DNA from: Cymodocea nodosa
Lineage: Eukaryota > Streptophyta > Magnoliopsida > Alismatales > Cymodoceaceae
Length of the DNA: 64,000 nt
Assembly (NCBI GenBank): GCA_036874045.1
Contig: CM072341.1
Coordinates: 16,318,501 to 16,382,500 of the forward strand
Direction: 5' to 3'
Shown: piece by piece, positions 35,201 through 46,372 of the stretch
How the letters are laid out: every line of letters begins with the position of its first letter
Position numbering within the stretch: the first letter of the stretch is position 1
Program-made: the position numbers and the translations under genes
The notes under the pieces: model-generated
Told to the model about the DNA's origin: nothing
What the model saw: only the letters and a program-made list of their open reading frames with translations
Database searches by the model: none

Positions 35201-38200
35201 GACAAGTGCATAACACACTGTTTCCCATGTTCACATCATGGGACACCATGCACATCACCCCCACCTTCGTCAATGATATCATCGTCATTCTCCCTTCCAT
35301 CTCCATGTCTGCCAATGGGCATTCTCGTCCCCTTGATCGTCCTCATGGACATCAGGCCCATTGCCACTGCTTGGATATATGATTTTTATATCATGCTTCT
35401 GAGATTTATTAGATCTATGCTTCTTGTATGAATTATTGATATCTTTAAGACATACAAAAATGTAATTCATCTGCACGTACAAAATCTTGCTTGTCTTGAG
35501 GGAAATCATGAAAAATGAATTAACTTAGTGCAACCGTACAACATGCTATCGGTTTTTTCTTTCATTTGTTTCTGAATTTCTTTGTCCCTGTCTCTGTATA
35601 AAAGTGACTAAAAATATGAGGTGCTATAATTTGCAGACTGCTGAAGAAGCAATGACACCAATTGAGTCAACATTCTCTTTAGACGTTAATTCAAAATTGG
35701 ACTGGTGAGCTTCAAACCTAAACCTGATCCTTAAGTAAAAGATGTATCTTCAATATTCATGTCAAATTGTGCATCAGAATTGTCTCTCCGGCATAGATTC
35801 TTGTTTGTAGTTTGTAACTTAGCAGGAGAATTAAACTTTCCAAGATAAGCTTTGTTGCTTTTAGGTCACAATTAATCAATTTTCTCATATTTTAGATGAA
35901 GTTTCAACTTCAAGCTAATGCAATTCACTAATTGTTTCTATCAAAATAAATCCTCTTTTGGGTACTTAGTATTCTTGTTTGAGAAGTTTCTGCAGTCCAG
36001 ATTTTAAAGGATTATCTTAGTTTATATTTTGTTGTTTGCAGGGAAGCAATTGGGAAAATAATTGCTCGAGGGCATAGCAGAGTGCCAATTTATTCCGGAA
36101 GTCCCAAAAATATTATTGGCCTTCTTCTGGTGGGAATATGATTCCTTTATGCAGTGATAGTGAATCCTGATTAAAATTTAAATTGTTTGTTTTCAAGAAA
36201 ACTTCACCGTAGAATTACTTTATGTGACATCTGGTTTGTCTCCTGCTGATGATAATCAGGTAAAAAGTCTCCTCACCGTTCGCCCAGAGACAGACACCCC
36301 AGTCAGTGCCGTCTCTGTTAGAAGAATTCCAAGGTTGATGAAATCTATCAAGTTCTACTTCTTCCAATTGTTAAGCTTGCAAGGCTCATAGCTTTCATTT
36401 TACCAGGGTCCCAACTGATATGCCCCTATATGATATACTGAATGAATTTCAAAAAGGTAGTAGCCATATGGCTGCCGTAGTGAAGCTCACAGATAAAACC
36501 AATAATCTTTCACAGAATGAGCTTGAAAGATCTAAAGAAAACGAGAAAGTTAATAGAGACTCCAGCTCAACCAAGGTACCTGGATCGGAGAACACCATCA
36601 TCGATATCGTGGAAGATCATAACAAGGTGGTGGATCTATGCAAATCAGTGTCTTTGAAGAATAAACGCACAATTGCCAATGCGGTTGCTCATTCCTCAGC
36701 AGAAATTGAAGACGCTGAAGTCGTTGGTATCATCACACTGGAGGACGTGTTTGAAGAGCTTCTTCAAGTAATTGTGGAATCCATCTAGACTTCTTTAATG
36801 CCATAGCTTCTTCCTGTACTCAGTACATGTCATCATCATCAAGTGCATAAATATAAATTAGTTATACTTATAAGCATTTTTAAGCATGGTTCCTATAATT
36901 TATATGCACGAATGGACAGATGCTATATGCCTCCATCTAAAATGCAAAGTCATGCGAATTTTGAAACCTTGAATCCGAAGTTCACATAAAGTAAACTGCT
37001 TGCTTTTGGATTAAATACAATTTCTACAAGATCTTAGTGAATATTATCAACTGGAATCATCAGGTTTAGATTTCATGGATATTTTAATTCTATAAGAAAA
37101 TAAAGAATTGCTGCACTATATTTCTGACATTTAGGTAATGCATGCCATCTCTGTATATGGGCTGACAACAATCGTGTACGCTTGAATACTACAGGAGGAG
37201 ATAGTGGATGAAACGGACGAATACGTTGACGTCCATCAGAGGTATGGTACATGTCATGTTGCACCATCTCATGTTGCACCATCTCAGATTGTATATTCAG
37301 TTAATCTTTTGCCATCAGAGTTACATCAATCACCAATAACATTGATAATTCTTGTAGAATACGTGTCGCTGCAGCAGCTGCAGCGTCATCCCTTCTTAGA
37401 GTTCCTTCTCTTCGGAGGGCAATCAGTTACAAGGCAGCGGTACGCATACATCTTCTTAGATGCTTCTAATTATGGGAAATCGACTGTATCAATTAAATGT
37501 TTAATCTTCATCAACATTATTAGCTGCATAATTCAATTGGAACATTTCATTTAATTTTATGGTAAAGGAGTTTTACACCTTTTGTTGTGGAGATCAGCAC
37601 AACTTTATCACGTTGCACTTCTCCCGGCCAAATTTTTCTCATCAAATATTTGGCGCAGTTTCCTTTTCCATTTTGAAAATGCCCCCTTTTCATTTTTGTT
37701 ATGGCCTGGTAACATCAACAGTTTTTTGTAAAATAAGATTGACTTATGACGTTTTCTAATTTGAAGGAAACCCCACAATTTGAATTTGATAACCATGAAC
37801 ATAGTTGCTGGGTTTTTTCTTATATATTTCCTGTCAACTTTATTCAGGGAGCACAGACTCGGCATACTCTGAACAAAAGCCAAACAAGATCCATCGAAGA
37901 GGAGCCTAAAGGAAATCTTTTGGAACCTCTTCTTGGAGGTAAGACGTGATACATTCATACTTTGGAAACATGTGACTGATTGTAGGTCTCTCTGCAAATT
38001 GCGGGTAGGTCTCTCTGCATGGGATCAGTTGTTCCTGTCTTGCTTTACAAATAAATACAACGGGTTGTTTCCATATAAATCGTCCCAACCTATCATGGGT
38101 TATGATTTTGGTGACTAAGGTTGCTAGGTTAGAACTCACAGAACAAGTTCTTTCCTCTTTCTTTTGTTGGTACGTTACAAACTTGTGAAATGCAGAACCA

Positions 38201-38218
38201 TCAGATATTGTCTTGTAA
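32297..38218 (+). CDS. DUF21 (CNNM) and CBS-domain membrane protein
   Basis: Fourteen exons: 32297-32510, 33075-33151, 33591-33674, 33775-33888, 34315-34401, 34547-34618, 35637-35704, 36042-36129, 36260-36333, 36407-36767, 37195-37241, 37358-37439, 37848-37938, 38196-38218; 493 aa. The N-terminal DUF21 transmembrane domain includes [59 protein letters not shown] and [12 protein letters not shown]. Then come [18 protein letters not shown] and a CBS pair ([37 protein letters not shown]; later [19 protein letters not shown] and [26 protein letters not shown]). The relatives are Arabidopsis At4g14240-like CBSDUF proteins, distant kin of CorC/CNNM magnesium transporters; transport itself is inference. 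The last exon is tiny (EPSDIVL); reading on into intron 13 instead would end in GKT. Confidence 0.92.
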
Positions 38219-39534
38219 GCCTTTTGGATTTCGACCTTTCATTTGTTTTTCATGTGGAGGAACAACCCAATGAGACCCCGACCACCCAAGACTTACAAAA
38301 CACCGGTTTTCAGTAAAATTATGCCTATGCTATTTTTCATTTCCCGGATCCACCTATTTTATTTTACCAAACGAGGCACTGTTTGTCCATGTTTCCAGTT
38401 GACATAGGAAGTCTGTGGTAGAATAAAATAGAAAAAATATCATTGGCAGAGCATCATCAACAAACAAACCAATTCTAAGAAACAATTTTAAATAACTAAC
38501 TTACGATTACATATTCCATACCAAAATTTAAATCGTAGTGTCTACATCTTTTTAAAAAAAAATTAAATATAGTGTCTAAATCTTATTAATGTCAAAAAAC
38601 CACCTAGAAACAAATCCCAACAAAGATACCGAACCAAGTCCCTTTTTTGGGAGAAACAAGCTTACATGTAGTGACCAATGGTTGTCATATTGGGATCCCT
38701 AATTGGCTTCTGTATTGCGCTAAAGAGAAATGATTAATAAATAGTATATGCATCTACAATATGATCGCAACACATGATTCACAAGATAGAAGAATAAGCA
38801 CAAGTCAAGAAAAGCAACTAAAACATCGGTTTTGCTTTAGTTCTTTTTTCCTATAAAAAGAGACAAAACATCGCAACACATAGAATGCAGTTATGTTGTA
38901 GATTCCAATAAGTTCAAAAACAAATATTTACCAAAACATACAGAAGGGACCAAGTCCAACAACTCAAATATACAACTTTGAAGTTCCTCGGAGTGGTCAT
39001 ACCTTTTTGAAGAATATAATTCCAGGTGGGCCAAGCCACAGAACCTCATGTCCCCCGGCAACGTTAAATTTTGCAAAAGTGAGCGTTAGATGAAAAGTGT
39101 TAAATACAGCTTCAAATAAATATTTCTTAGATAATGACAACATTTTTGTTGGACTTGACCTGAAGACTCTTTATCTTATAAGATATAGAGCAAAAGAAAA
39201 TGTCTCTCCTGGTCGTATCTTTCTTTGAACACCAATTATCTACATAGTGTGAAGAAAAAACTCTCATTTAGATAATGTTTGGAAAAGCAACAATGCAGGC
39301 TACTGTTCTGAAACCAGAATGGTATGGTAGGGCGACAAGGTCGCAGTCTTATGGAAAAGATGTAAACTAAACAATGAGAAAGAATGGCAAGACTAAATCA
39401 TACCAATGAGAGAACTCCACAAGAGAAGATAAGGATGCACGCATGAATGTCTTGAGATGGAAAGGTGGATGACATGCCTCAACTTCCTTTCATTTCAGGC
39501 AATATGACCAAACTCCCAATCTCCCACCTCACAA
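38219..39534. other. Convergent intergenic region
   Basis: Two 3' ends meet here. AT-rich, no supported gene; short frames such as 38891-39076 on the minus strand look random. Confidence 0.6.
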
Positions 39535-41090
39535 TCAAACCTCTCCAAGAATCTTAGTAGCATTTAAAGCTCTAAGAAGGGCCATTATAGTGTTCTCTGG
39601 ATACATCCTGCCAATTACCTTGGACCTGACATCCTTAAAACCCGCCAATTGAAGGACGGTTTCAACAATCCGGCTCCCTTTCATCCCTCTTCCCTCAGGC
39701 GCAGGCCAGAGGAACATCTTTGCCTTATCATAATATTCCGAATGAAGTGGCTTAGAGATCGTCCTCTCATCATGGCGTTCGACGTAATAAAGATTCTGGA
39801 AGCAGTCGTTATACGACTTCCATATGGCAACCCGAAGCTCAGGATCTTCAGATCTGGCAAAGCCCACCACTCCATGATAGTTTCCACAAGCCAAGCAAAC
39901 AGTATACCTCACCGATTCTAGACCCTTTGTAGCATTACATTTCCTATGAACATCAACGAATTTGACATCGAAGCCCTTGAGTTCATGGCAAGAAGGCAAA
40001 TGCTTCCGCTTTTGCACAGTCTCTCTCTCATCATGGGGCAATTCATCCCTTTTCCTCGTAGCTTTATGAAGCTTCGCTAGCTTGGCCGCAACCTTTCTAT
40101 CTATATCAACAAGCTTCTCCAATAGCAAATCATCATTTCCCTTCATCTCACGAAATTCTTCCTCTCCTCCTCCATCCAACTCAGAACCACTTGTCACTGA
40201 TTGATTCTGCTTCTTCCTTCTAGATGCAGTAGTGGTACCGTGTAAAATATCATAGGAAGCAGCAGCAGCAGCAGCATCGCCGACATCCTCTACAGCTTCC
40301 CCTCTCCTTGTGGTTTTCTCTGGGACATGTGCATCTTGACATTGTACCGCTCTGAAAGCTCGATCGATTCTACGGAAAAGATCGGTCCTTTGCTCACCAG
40401 CGACGACACGGAAGGTGTTCACCATCTCCTGAACGGCAGCACTACCACCGAAAGGCAGCCTGAAGTTCTTCTCTTCGAACAGATCGATCCTACCCATCCA
40501 TTTGCGAAACTCATCAGCATCCCCTGTCAAACTACAAAATCATACAACAAGCCAACAAAGAAGTGGGGAAACGACGGCCCGAATTTCACTAGCCAAAAGA
40601 AAGAGTTTTAGGTAATGGGGGTTTTTAGGGTTTATGGTTCGAAAATCTCACTCGCCATCGTGAGTCTGTGGAGCAAGCGGTCGTGCTGCTTCAACCTCGC
40701 CTCCAAATCGAACAAGCGCCAGTCGATACCACTGCCAGGGCAAGAATCCTTGGGATCGTCGAGCTCCTGCTGGGTTCCGCCTCCGTTGAGTCTCTCCAGC
40801 TTGGTACCCAATTCGGAGACTGCAGACTTCACAATCTCCTCCTCGTCGATGCCATCCCTCCTCCTCCTCCTCCTCCTCCCAGTTTCCACGTGCCTCCGCT
40901 TCTTATTCTCCCTGTCCGCCGTCTCCAGCAGCGACCGGAAGCCCGGGATGGAGGAGAAGCGGCGCGGGGTAAGGAGGATCCGGGCGATCCCTCTCCCGTG
41001 CAGCATGCGCGCGTTCAGCTCTACTCCTCCCCACCTTTTTGCCTTCCTGCCCAAAGTTCGAAGCAAACAAACCCCGCCGTGCTTTCTCAC
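39535..41090 (-). CDS. Mitochondrial small-subunit ribosomal protein uS5 (nuclear-encoded)
   Basis: Two exons, 41090-40652 and 40523-39535, join in phase (gcg a | gg gat) for 475 aa. The N-terminus (MRKHGGVCLLRTLGRKAKRW) is basic and lacks acid residues, as mitochondrial presequences do. A long charged extension with an arginine run and alanine run follows. The C-terminal third is the S5 fold: VKFVDVHRKCNATKG, then YTVCLACGNYHGVVGFARSE matching the GDGNGRVGFGxGKA loop, and finally ETVLQLAGFKDVRSKVIGR and ENTIMALLRALNA matching the VLELAGIxDVxxKxxGSxNPxNxxxAxxxAL block. uS5 lies at the mRNA entry and decoding side of the small subunit. The final 50 residues give the clearest match. Protein is longer than bacterial S5 (about 166 aa), as usual for plant mitochondrial versions. 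Confidence 0.85.
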
Positions 41091-42400
41091 GTTTAGCTTC
41101 CGTTTAAAAGTGACGTTGCTTAGGATGTCGTAGTCTATAAAATTTTAAATTTAATTTTAACTTGATTTTGATAAAAGTAAATATTATAATTAAAATTTAG
41201 GAAGATTTTTCATGATACAAAGCAAGCAAAAGTGGAGGATCAACTCGTCCAAACATCTTGGATCGGATATGAATTTGAAGAATGGATTAAAGCTCGGTCA
41301 TTTACCTGGAGTAAGATGATTATGGTATAAATTAATGAAATCTGAAATGCGTGTATGGAGAAACCCCCCTAAAAAAAATTATTCCGCCCCGCTCCTTTCA
41401 TGACAGTAAGTTCTCAGATCGGCACTGTTGTTGTGCATAAAGTATATAAATTCAACTTGACTGATTCATATAAATTCATGCCAAATCATGTCAATGTGCA
41501 AAACATGGTCGTTCGCGCATTCCAGGATAAAATTACATAATCCTTCTACCGTTCGTGCAAAGCATAAAATTAAAAACTTGGTATAGGATAGATTTCATGC
41601 AAAGTATCAGTTGATCAAACATCCATATTATATGATAATGCAGAACCAAAACAAACTAAAAAGAAGCAATTGTCTGTCCATGGCATAATTCTACCATTTG
41701 TTGGCCTTGTCAATCATTTTACCCTTTCGTTCTTTGTCTCTAATTACGGAAATGTTGACCTTAGAGTAGACTTCTCAAACTCTAATAACGTAATATCCCA
41801 TAATGGATCACTCGTTGTAAATCTATTGCCTTTAAGTTTTTCGATACATTGCGTTATAACATTTCTAAGCTTACCACTTCGCAAATCATGGATGAAAGAT
41901 CCCATTTCAGATATTGTTGTCAATGTTGCTTTCTTTTGCCTTTTTATACGAGTAATAATGCTTGTTTTTGACCCATTTGTTGATACACGCTTCCTTATTT
42001 GTGGAGTATTGCAAGGTTGGCCCTCAACGAAATTAGCTGAGGTCGTTTGACTTGCATTAGTGAAATTATCAACTTCAATTTCGTATCGTGGATTTGCCAA
42101 GGATCTTGGAATGGAACAATGCTCTCCCCTATTGTAATAAAATTATCAAACAACTTACTTAAAACATCTGAAAATTTAATTCTCTTGTGATGAAATTTCT
42201 TGCATCCAGGCTTCACCCATAAATTCAAAAAATACAAACTTAACTTTGAGATGCTAAAATCCACATAAAATAACAGAATGTAATCCACATAAACTAAATT
42301 AAAATAAATAATGAAGCTACTGCCTACTTGAAGCTAATCCACCGATTGTCATCTACTCCTTGAGTATTGGCTGTAGGATTTCAACCAACTCTTCATTGAA
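41091..42400. other. Intergenic region with a possible Myb/SANT-like relic
   Basis: The first 500 bp should include the uS5 promoter. From about 41740 to 42290 the minus strand has two overlapping frames that look like decayed protein (see the separate entry). Nothing else is supported. Confidence 0.5.
41744..42288 (-). pseudogene. Decayed fragment resembling plant transposon-associated Myb/SANT-like proteins
   Basis: The minus strand reads, in order and across two frames, KKFHHKRIKFSDVLSKLFDN with GESIVPFQ, then a tract with NTPQIRKR and TRIKRQKK and TTISEMGSFIHDL. The order (KFRxxxIxxxDxLxxLFxxxxATGE, then a basic NG.KTS..RIKRQKK region) recalls L10-interacting-MYB/Harbinger-type proteins. 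The match is from memory and weak, and no full domain remains. Confidence 0.3.
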
Positions 42401-44258
42401 CACTTGATTGTTTTGAGGATAATACGAGTCCACTAATACACAAGAACCAGATCAGCAACAAGGGAGAGCTGAACGTCCACAATGCAATCGTCAGTTGCCT
42501 TTGGCTTTGAGAGATTATGAAGTGTCACTCGACTGTGTTACCGAAGATGATGATGATTGTGAAATGTTACATTATGCTTTGTATGCTGAAGTAGATGAGG
42601 TGACGGTGGATGGTGCGTTGAAGGATGAAAAGTGGGTGGCCGTAACGAAAGAAGAATTGAATGCAATAGACAAAAATTATGTTTGGGAATTGACCACATT
42701 GTGAAATGGGTGTTTAAATTGAAGGAAAGTCTTGGTGAGGATTCAATTAAGTGCAAGGCTAGGTTGGTGGCAAAGGACTTTGAACAACAATATGGGAGAG
42801 ATTACATTGAGGTTTGTGCTTCCATTGCAAGAAGTGAAATTGTTCAATTAATATTTACTTTGGCTACTTGGAACAACTAGAGGGAGGCTGTATCATATGG
42901 ACGTGAAATTAGTTTCCTGAATGGTCCTTTAAAAAAGGAGGTGTATGTAAAATAACCTTTGGGATTCACTCAAATTGGCAATGTAAATAAAGTATTCTTA
43001 TTGAAGAAGGCTTTATACGAACTTAAACAAGTCCCTTGTGCATGGAATGAATGTATAGATTCCCTTTTCGTGGATGTTGAATTTAAGAAGTGCATGCCTA
43101 TCAATGAATTTCAAGCAATTGTTGATACAAAGGTTTGAAATGTCTGATTTGAGAATGTCTTCCTACTTCTTGGGTTTGGAAGTAAAACAAGATAATGTGG
43201 GTATTTTTGTCAATCAAACAAGCTGCGTTCAAAATATTTTGAAGAAATTTTAGATGAAAGATGCAAATCCATGTAAGACACTTGTGGAGGTTGGGACAAA
43301 GCTGTCTAAATTTGAAGAAGGGTCAATAATAGATCCTACTTATTTTAAGCAACTTGTAGGGATGTTGAGATACTTGACATACACACGTCCTGATATTATG
43401 TATGGAGTTGGCCTGATAAGCAAATTTATGGAACAACCTCACAAAGCACATTTGCAGGCGACCAAAAGGATTATTAGATATGTGAAAGGAACACAACACG
43501 TTGGAATGTATTGCAAGACCGTTAATCCAATTAAATTGTTTGTTTACACAGATAGTGATTGGAGAGGTGATGTTGATGATCATAGGAGTAGATCTAGTTA
43601 TGTTTTTAGCCTTGACTCTACTTATTCAATGCTATCCAAGAAACAAACAGTTGTAGCTTTATCTACATATGAGGTTGAATATATTGCAGTTGCTATAGGA
43701 ACCTGTCAAGCCATGTGGATTGTGAATCTGTTGAAGGAGCTAAGTGTTCTAGTAACTGAGCTATTAAGGATTTTTGTTGATAACAAATAAACGATTAGTT
43801 TGGTGAAAATTTTGATTGGGTATGGAAGAACCAAACATATAGAAACAAGATTCCATTTTCTTCGTGACAAAATACAGAAAAATGAAGTGCTGCTTGAATT
43901 TTGCAGATCGAAAGATCAAGTCGTTGATATTATGACGAAGCCACTCAAGTATGATGTTTTTATCAAACTTAGAAGTATGCTTGGTGTTTGTTGTAAAACC
44001 AATCCAAATTAAGGGGGAGTGTGTGAGTGGGTTTAGTTATTCTAGATTGGTGGCTTGTGTTATGCCACATGTGTGGTTGTCATATGGTGTAAACATGAGA
44101 ACGTGAGACATGGAGTCAATTATGTATTTTGTTATAAATAGTTTGATGGTGTCATTATGTAGTTACGAATGAAAGAGTTTTTGGTAGCAAATTGATTATC
44201 TGAGTTTTCTTCCTCTTGTCACCCTTCCTTGATCTTGGTTTTATTGTTGTTTTTACCA
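42400..44258 (+). mobile_element. Copia-type LTR retrotransposon fragment (RT, RNase H and 3' LTR)
   Basis: A broken remnant with only the later pol region left. Recognisable parts in order are the pre-RT linker with WVAVTKEELNAI, RT blocks (FKLKESLGEDSIKCKARLVA), the tether region LVGMLRYLTYTRPDIMYGVG, and RNase H with YTDSDWRGDVDDHRSRSSYV and KHIETRFHFLRDK ending in VDIMTKPL. A polypurine tract (AAGGGGGAG, 44011-44019) is followed at once by TGTGTGAG, the likely start of a 3' LTR of about 240 bp. No 5' LTR is seen nearby. Several breaks; old. Confidence 0.85.
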
Positions 44259-44319
44259 TGAAATACATGTATTAAATTAAGAACGAAATACATGTACTAA
44301 ACTAAAAGTGAAATACACG

Positions 44320-44416
44320 AATGTCTAAACACATGAAACAATAAGTACATTAGATGAATGTCTAAGCATATGAAATAATAAATACATTAGATGAATGTCC
44401 AAACATACAAAACAAA
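44320..44416. repeat. Tandem repeat, about 37-bp unit, 2.5 copies
   Basis: Units beginning GAATGTCTAA and ending ACATTAGAT repeat head to tail with a few differences. They lie just past the Copia 3' LTR. Confidence 0.75.
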
Positions 44417-44419
44417 ATA

Positions 44420-46372
44420 TACTTTTAAGTTGGAAATTCAAAAACAAAATATAAATTCATATAGAAATGGATCCTTCCACTCATAACTAATTACTTTTAA
44501 GTTGGATGTCTCATTTCAATAGAAATAAATGCAAATGTTGTTCAATGATTATATACTTGCCACAGGAAAGGAGAGGCAACTTAATTTAGATTGTATTTTA
44601 GAGGAGACTAAATGAAAACAATACATGTTAGAGAAGACAATTGATCTTAACTTAATAGCATGACAATGACATGTTCATGTTCTCCATTACATTTCCACGA
44701 TTTAGTAAAAGATGAAGGATGAATCATTGATTACCGCATTTATCTAAGATAATTTTCTAGCTGAAACCAGAGTTCGTTTTTGTTTATTAGTAGTACGAGT
44801 AATGTCTTGAAGGAGCCTGAGCTTCATTAGATACAGTAAGATATCAACCCTAGGTCCTAAACAACAAAATTTCACCAACGTATATGTCAATTTCCATAGA
44901 TGGCAATCTGATATCTTTGACTAGATGACATCTTTATTCATCAAAACAGAACAAATCAACTAGATCGACCAGATCTATTAAAAAACTAGCATCTCACCCT
45001 TCTTTATGCATCTCATGTGTAATGAAGATAAAGAACAGATCGACCAAATGACATATTTATTCATTCATCAGAACGGAATAGATGCAATAGACCAATCAAA
45101 TAACGACCGGCAGATAATAATAGATCGATCAAACAATGTAGGTCGTACACTCGCATTTCCAAGGATCTTGTGCAGATGAGCAATGACCGACAGTTGCAAA
45201 GAAGGGCACGATCGCGACAGATACAAGGGTTGATATGGACCGGGCGTTTTGATAGGATCGGTGTAGAGACGGCGAGGGCATCCATGAGCGTCTAGTAGAA
45301 GTTTTCCCAAGCGTCGCGAGCACGAAGAAGAAGGGCAGGTGCGAAGAGGAAGGGAACGACAACGACGACTACAATGGCCGGGAGTTAGGGCGACGACGAT
45401 GTGGACACCTTGCATGGATGACGTAATAGGAGGCCTGTCGACGAAGGGTTGGGTCATGCAACAAATGGGGGGGGGGTATTTTGGTAAAATCCTAAGTTGA
45501 AGCAGATACTCCAATCTGCTGGGAAATGAACTATGTTACTGTAGCTTGGTGTATATATTATGCCCAACCACGAACGTGTTTTTTTAAAAACCCAGACGTA
45601 CATTTAAACAAACGTAACCTTAGGCAGTATTTGTTCTTCTATAACGCTTGTATTTTTATTTGGATTTGAATTCAAGATGAATGATGTTGTTGTATGATAT
45701 ACTTAAGGTTATCTTTTATTTTAAGTAAGTATTTTTTGACAAATGATTAACTAATGGCAGTGTCTTTTACGTTATTCTCTCCTCAAACACTTGAAGTAAG
45801 GAAATACCATCTTACGCTAATGGCTTATTATTTATTGTTGGAAATACCAGTGATTAGCATCGTTGGAAAAACCACTCTCGGCTACTCATCCTTGCGTTCA
45901 AAATCTTTTAACTATTCTTTCAATAAACCATGTTGGTTGGGTCCATTCTATGCAATTTCGTTCAGAAAAACAGTTCAGAATCCTTCTGAATCCATAAAAG
46001 CAGTAAATCTAGCAATAAAACATCAAGTTTAGTTAACAATCCCATTCAATCATTTTGTTCTTCACACCACACAGATTCTTTCAGTTCTCTACAATACATT
46101 GTTACTGCGAGTGTAAAGCACAACCTTCAAGTTCGTTTTATAGCATTGATTGTTGACTTATAAGTTAGCAAAATGGAAAAATAATGAACAAGTCATTCAT
46201 TAGGAAGTCTTTCTTTGTTTTCATTGACGAAAACGATTACTACCATCCCATCACTTAGTGAACAAAATATTCTCAACCACTCGGTAACATATCACAAAGA
46301 GAAAAAAGAGTGCTCAGATCAACACTGAGACAGAACCTTACCACACAAATACATGATTCGATGGTAAGAAGA
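44420..46372. other. Intergenic region downstream of the RNR2 gene
   Basis: AT-rich with a GC-richer patch at about 45120-45480 whose overlapping frames match nothing known. A run of nine G's lies near 45467. No gene supported. Confidence 0.55.

Noticed and set aside
45068-45514. Minus-strand open frame of 148 codons
   Set aside because: Rich in Ser, Arg, Leu and Cys without a recognisable domain, and two other frames are open over the same bases.
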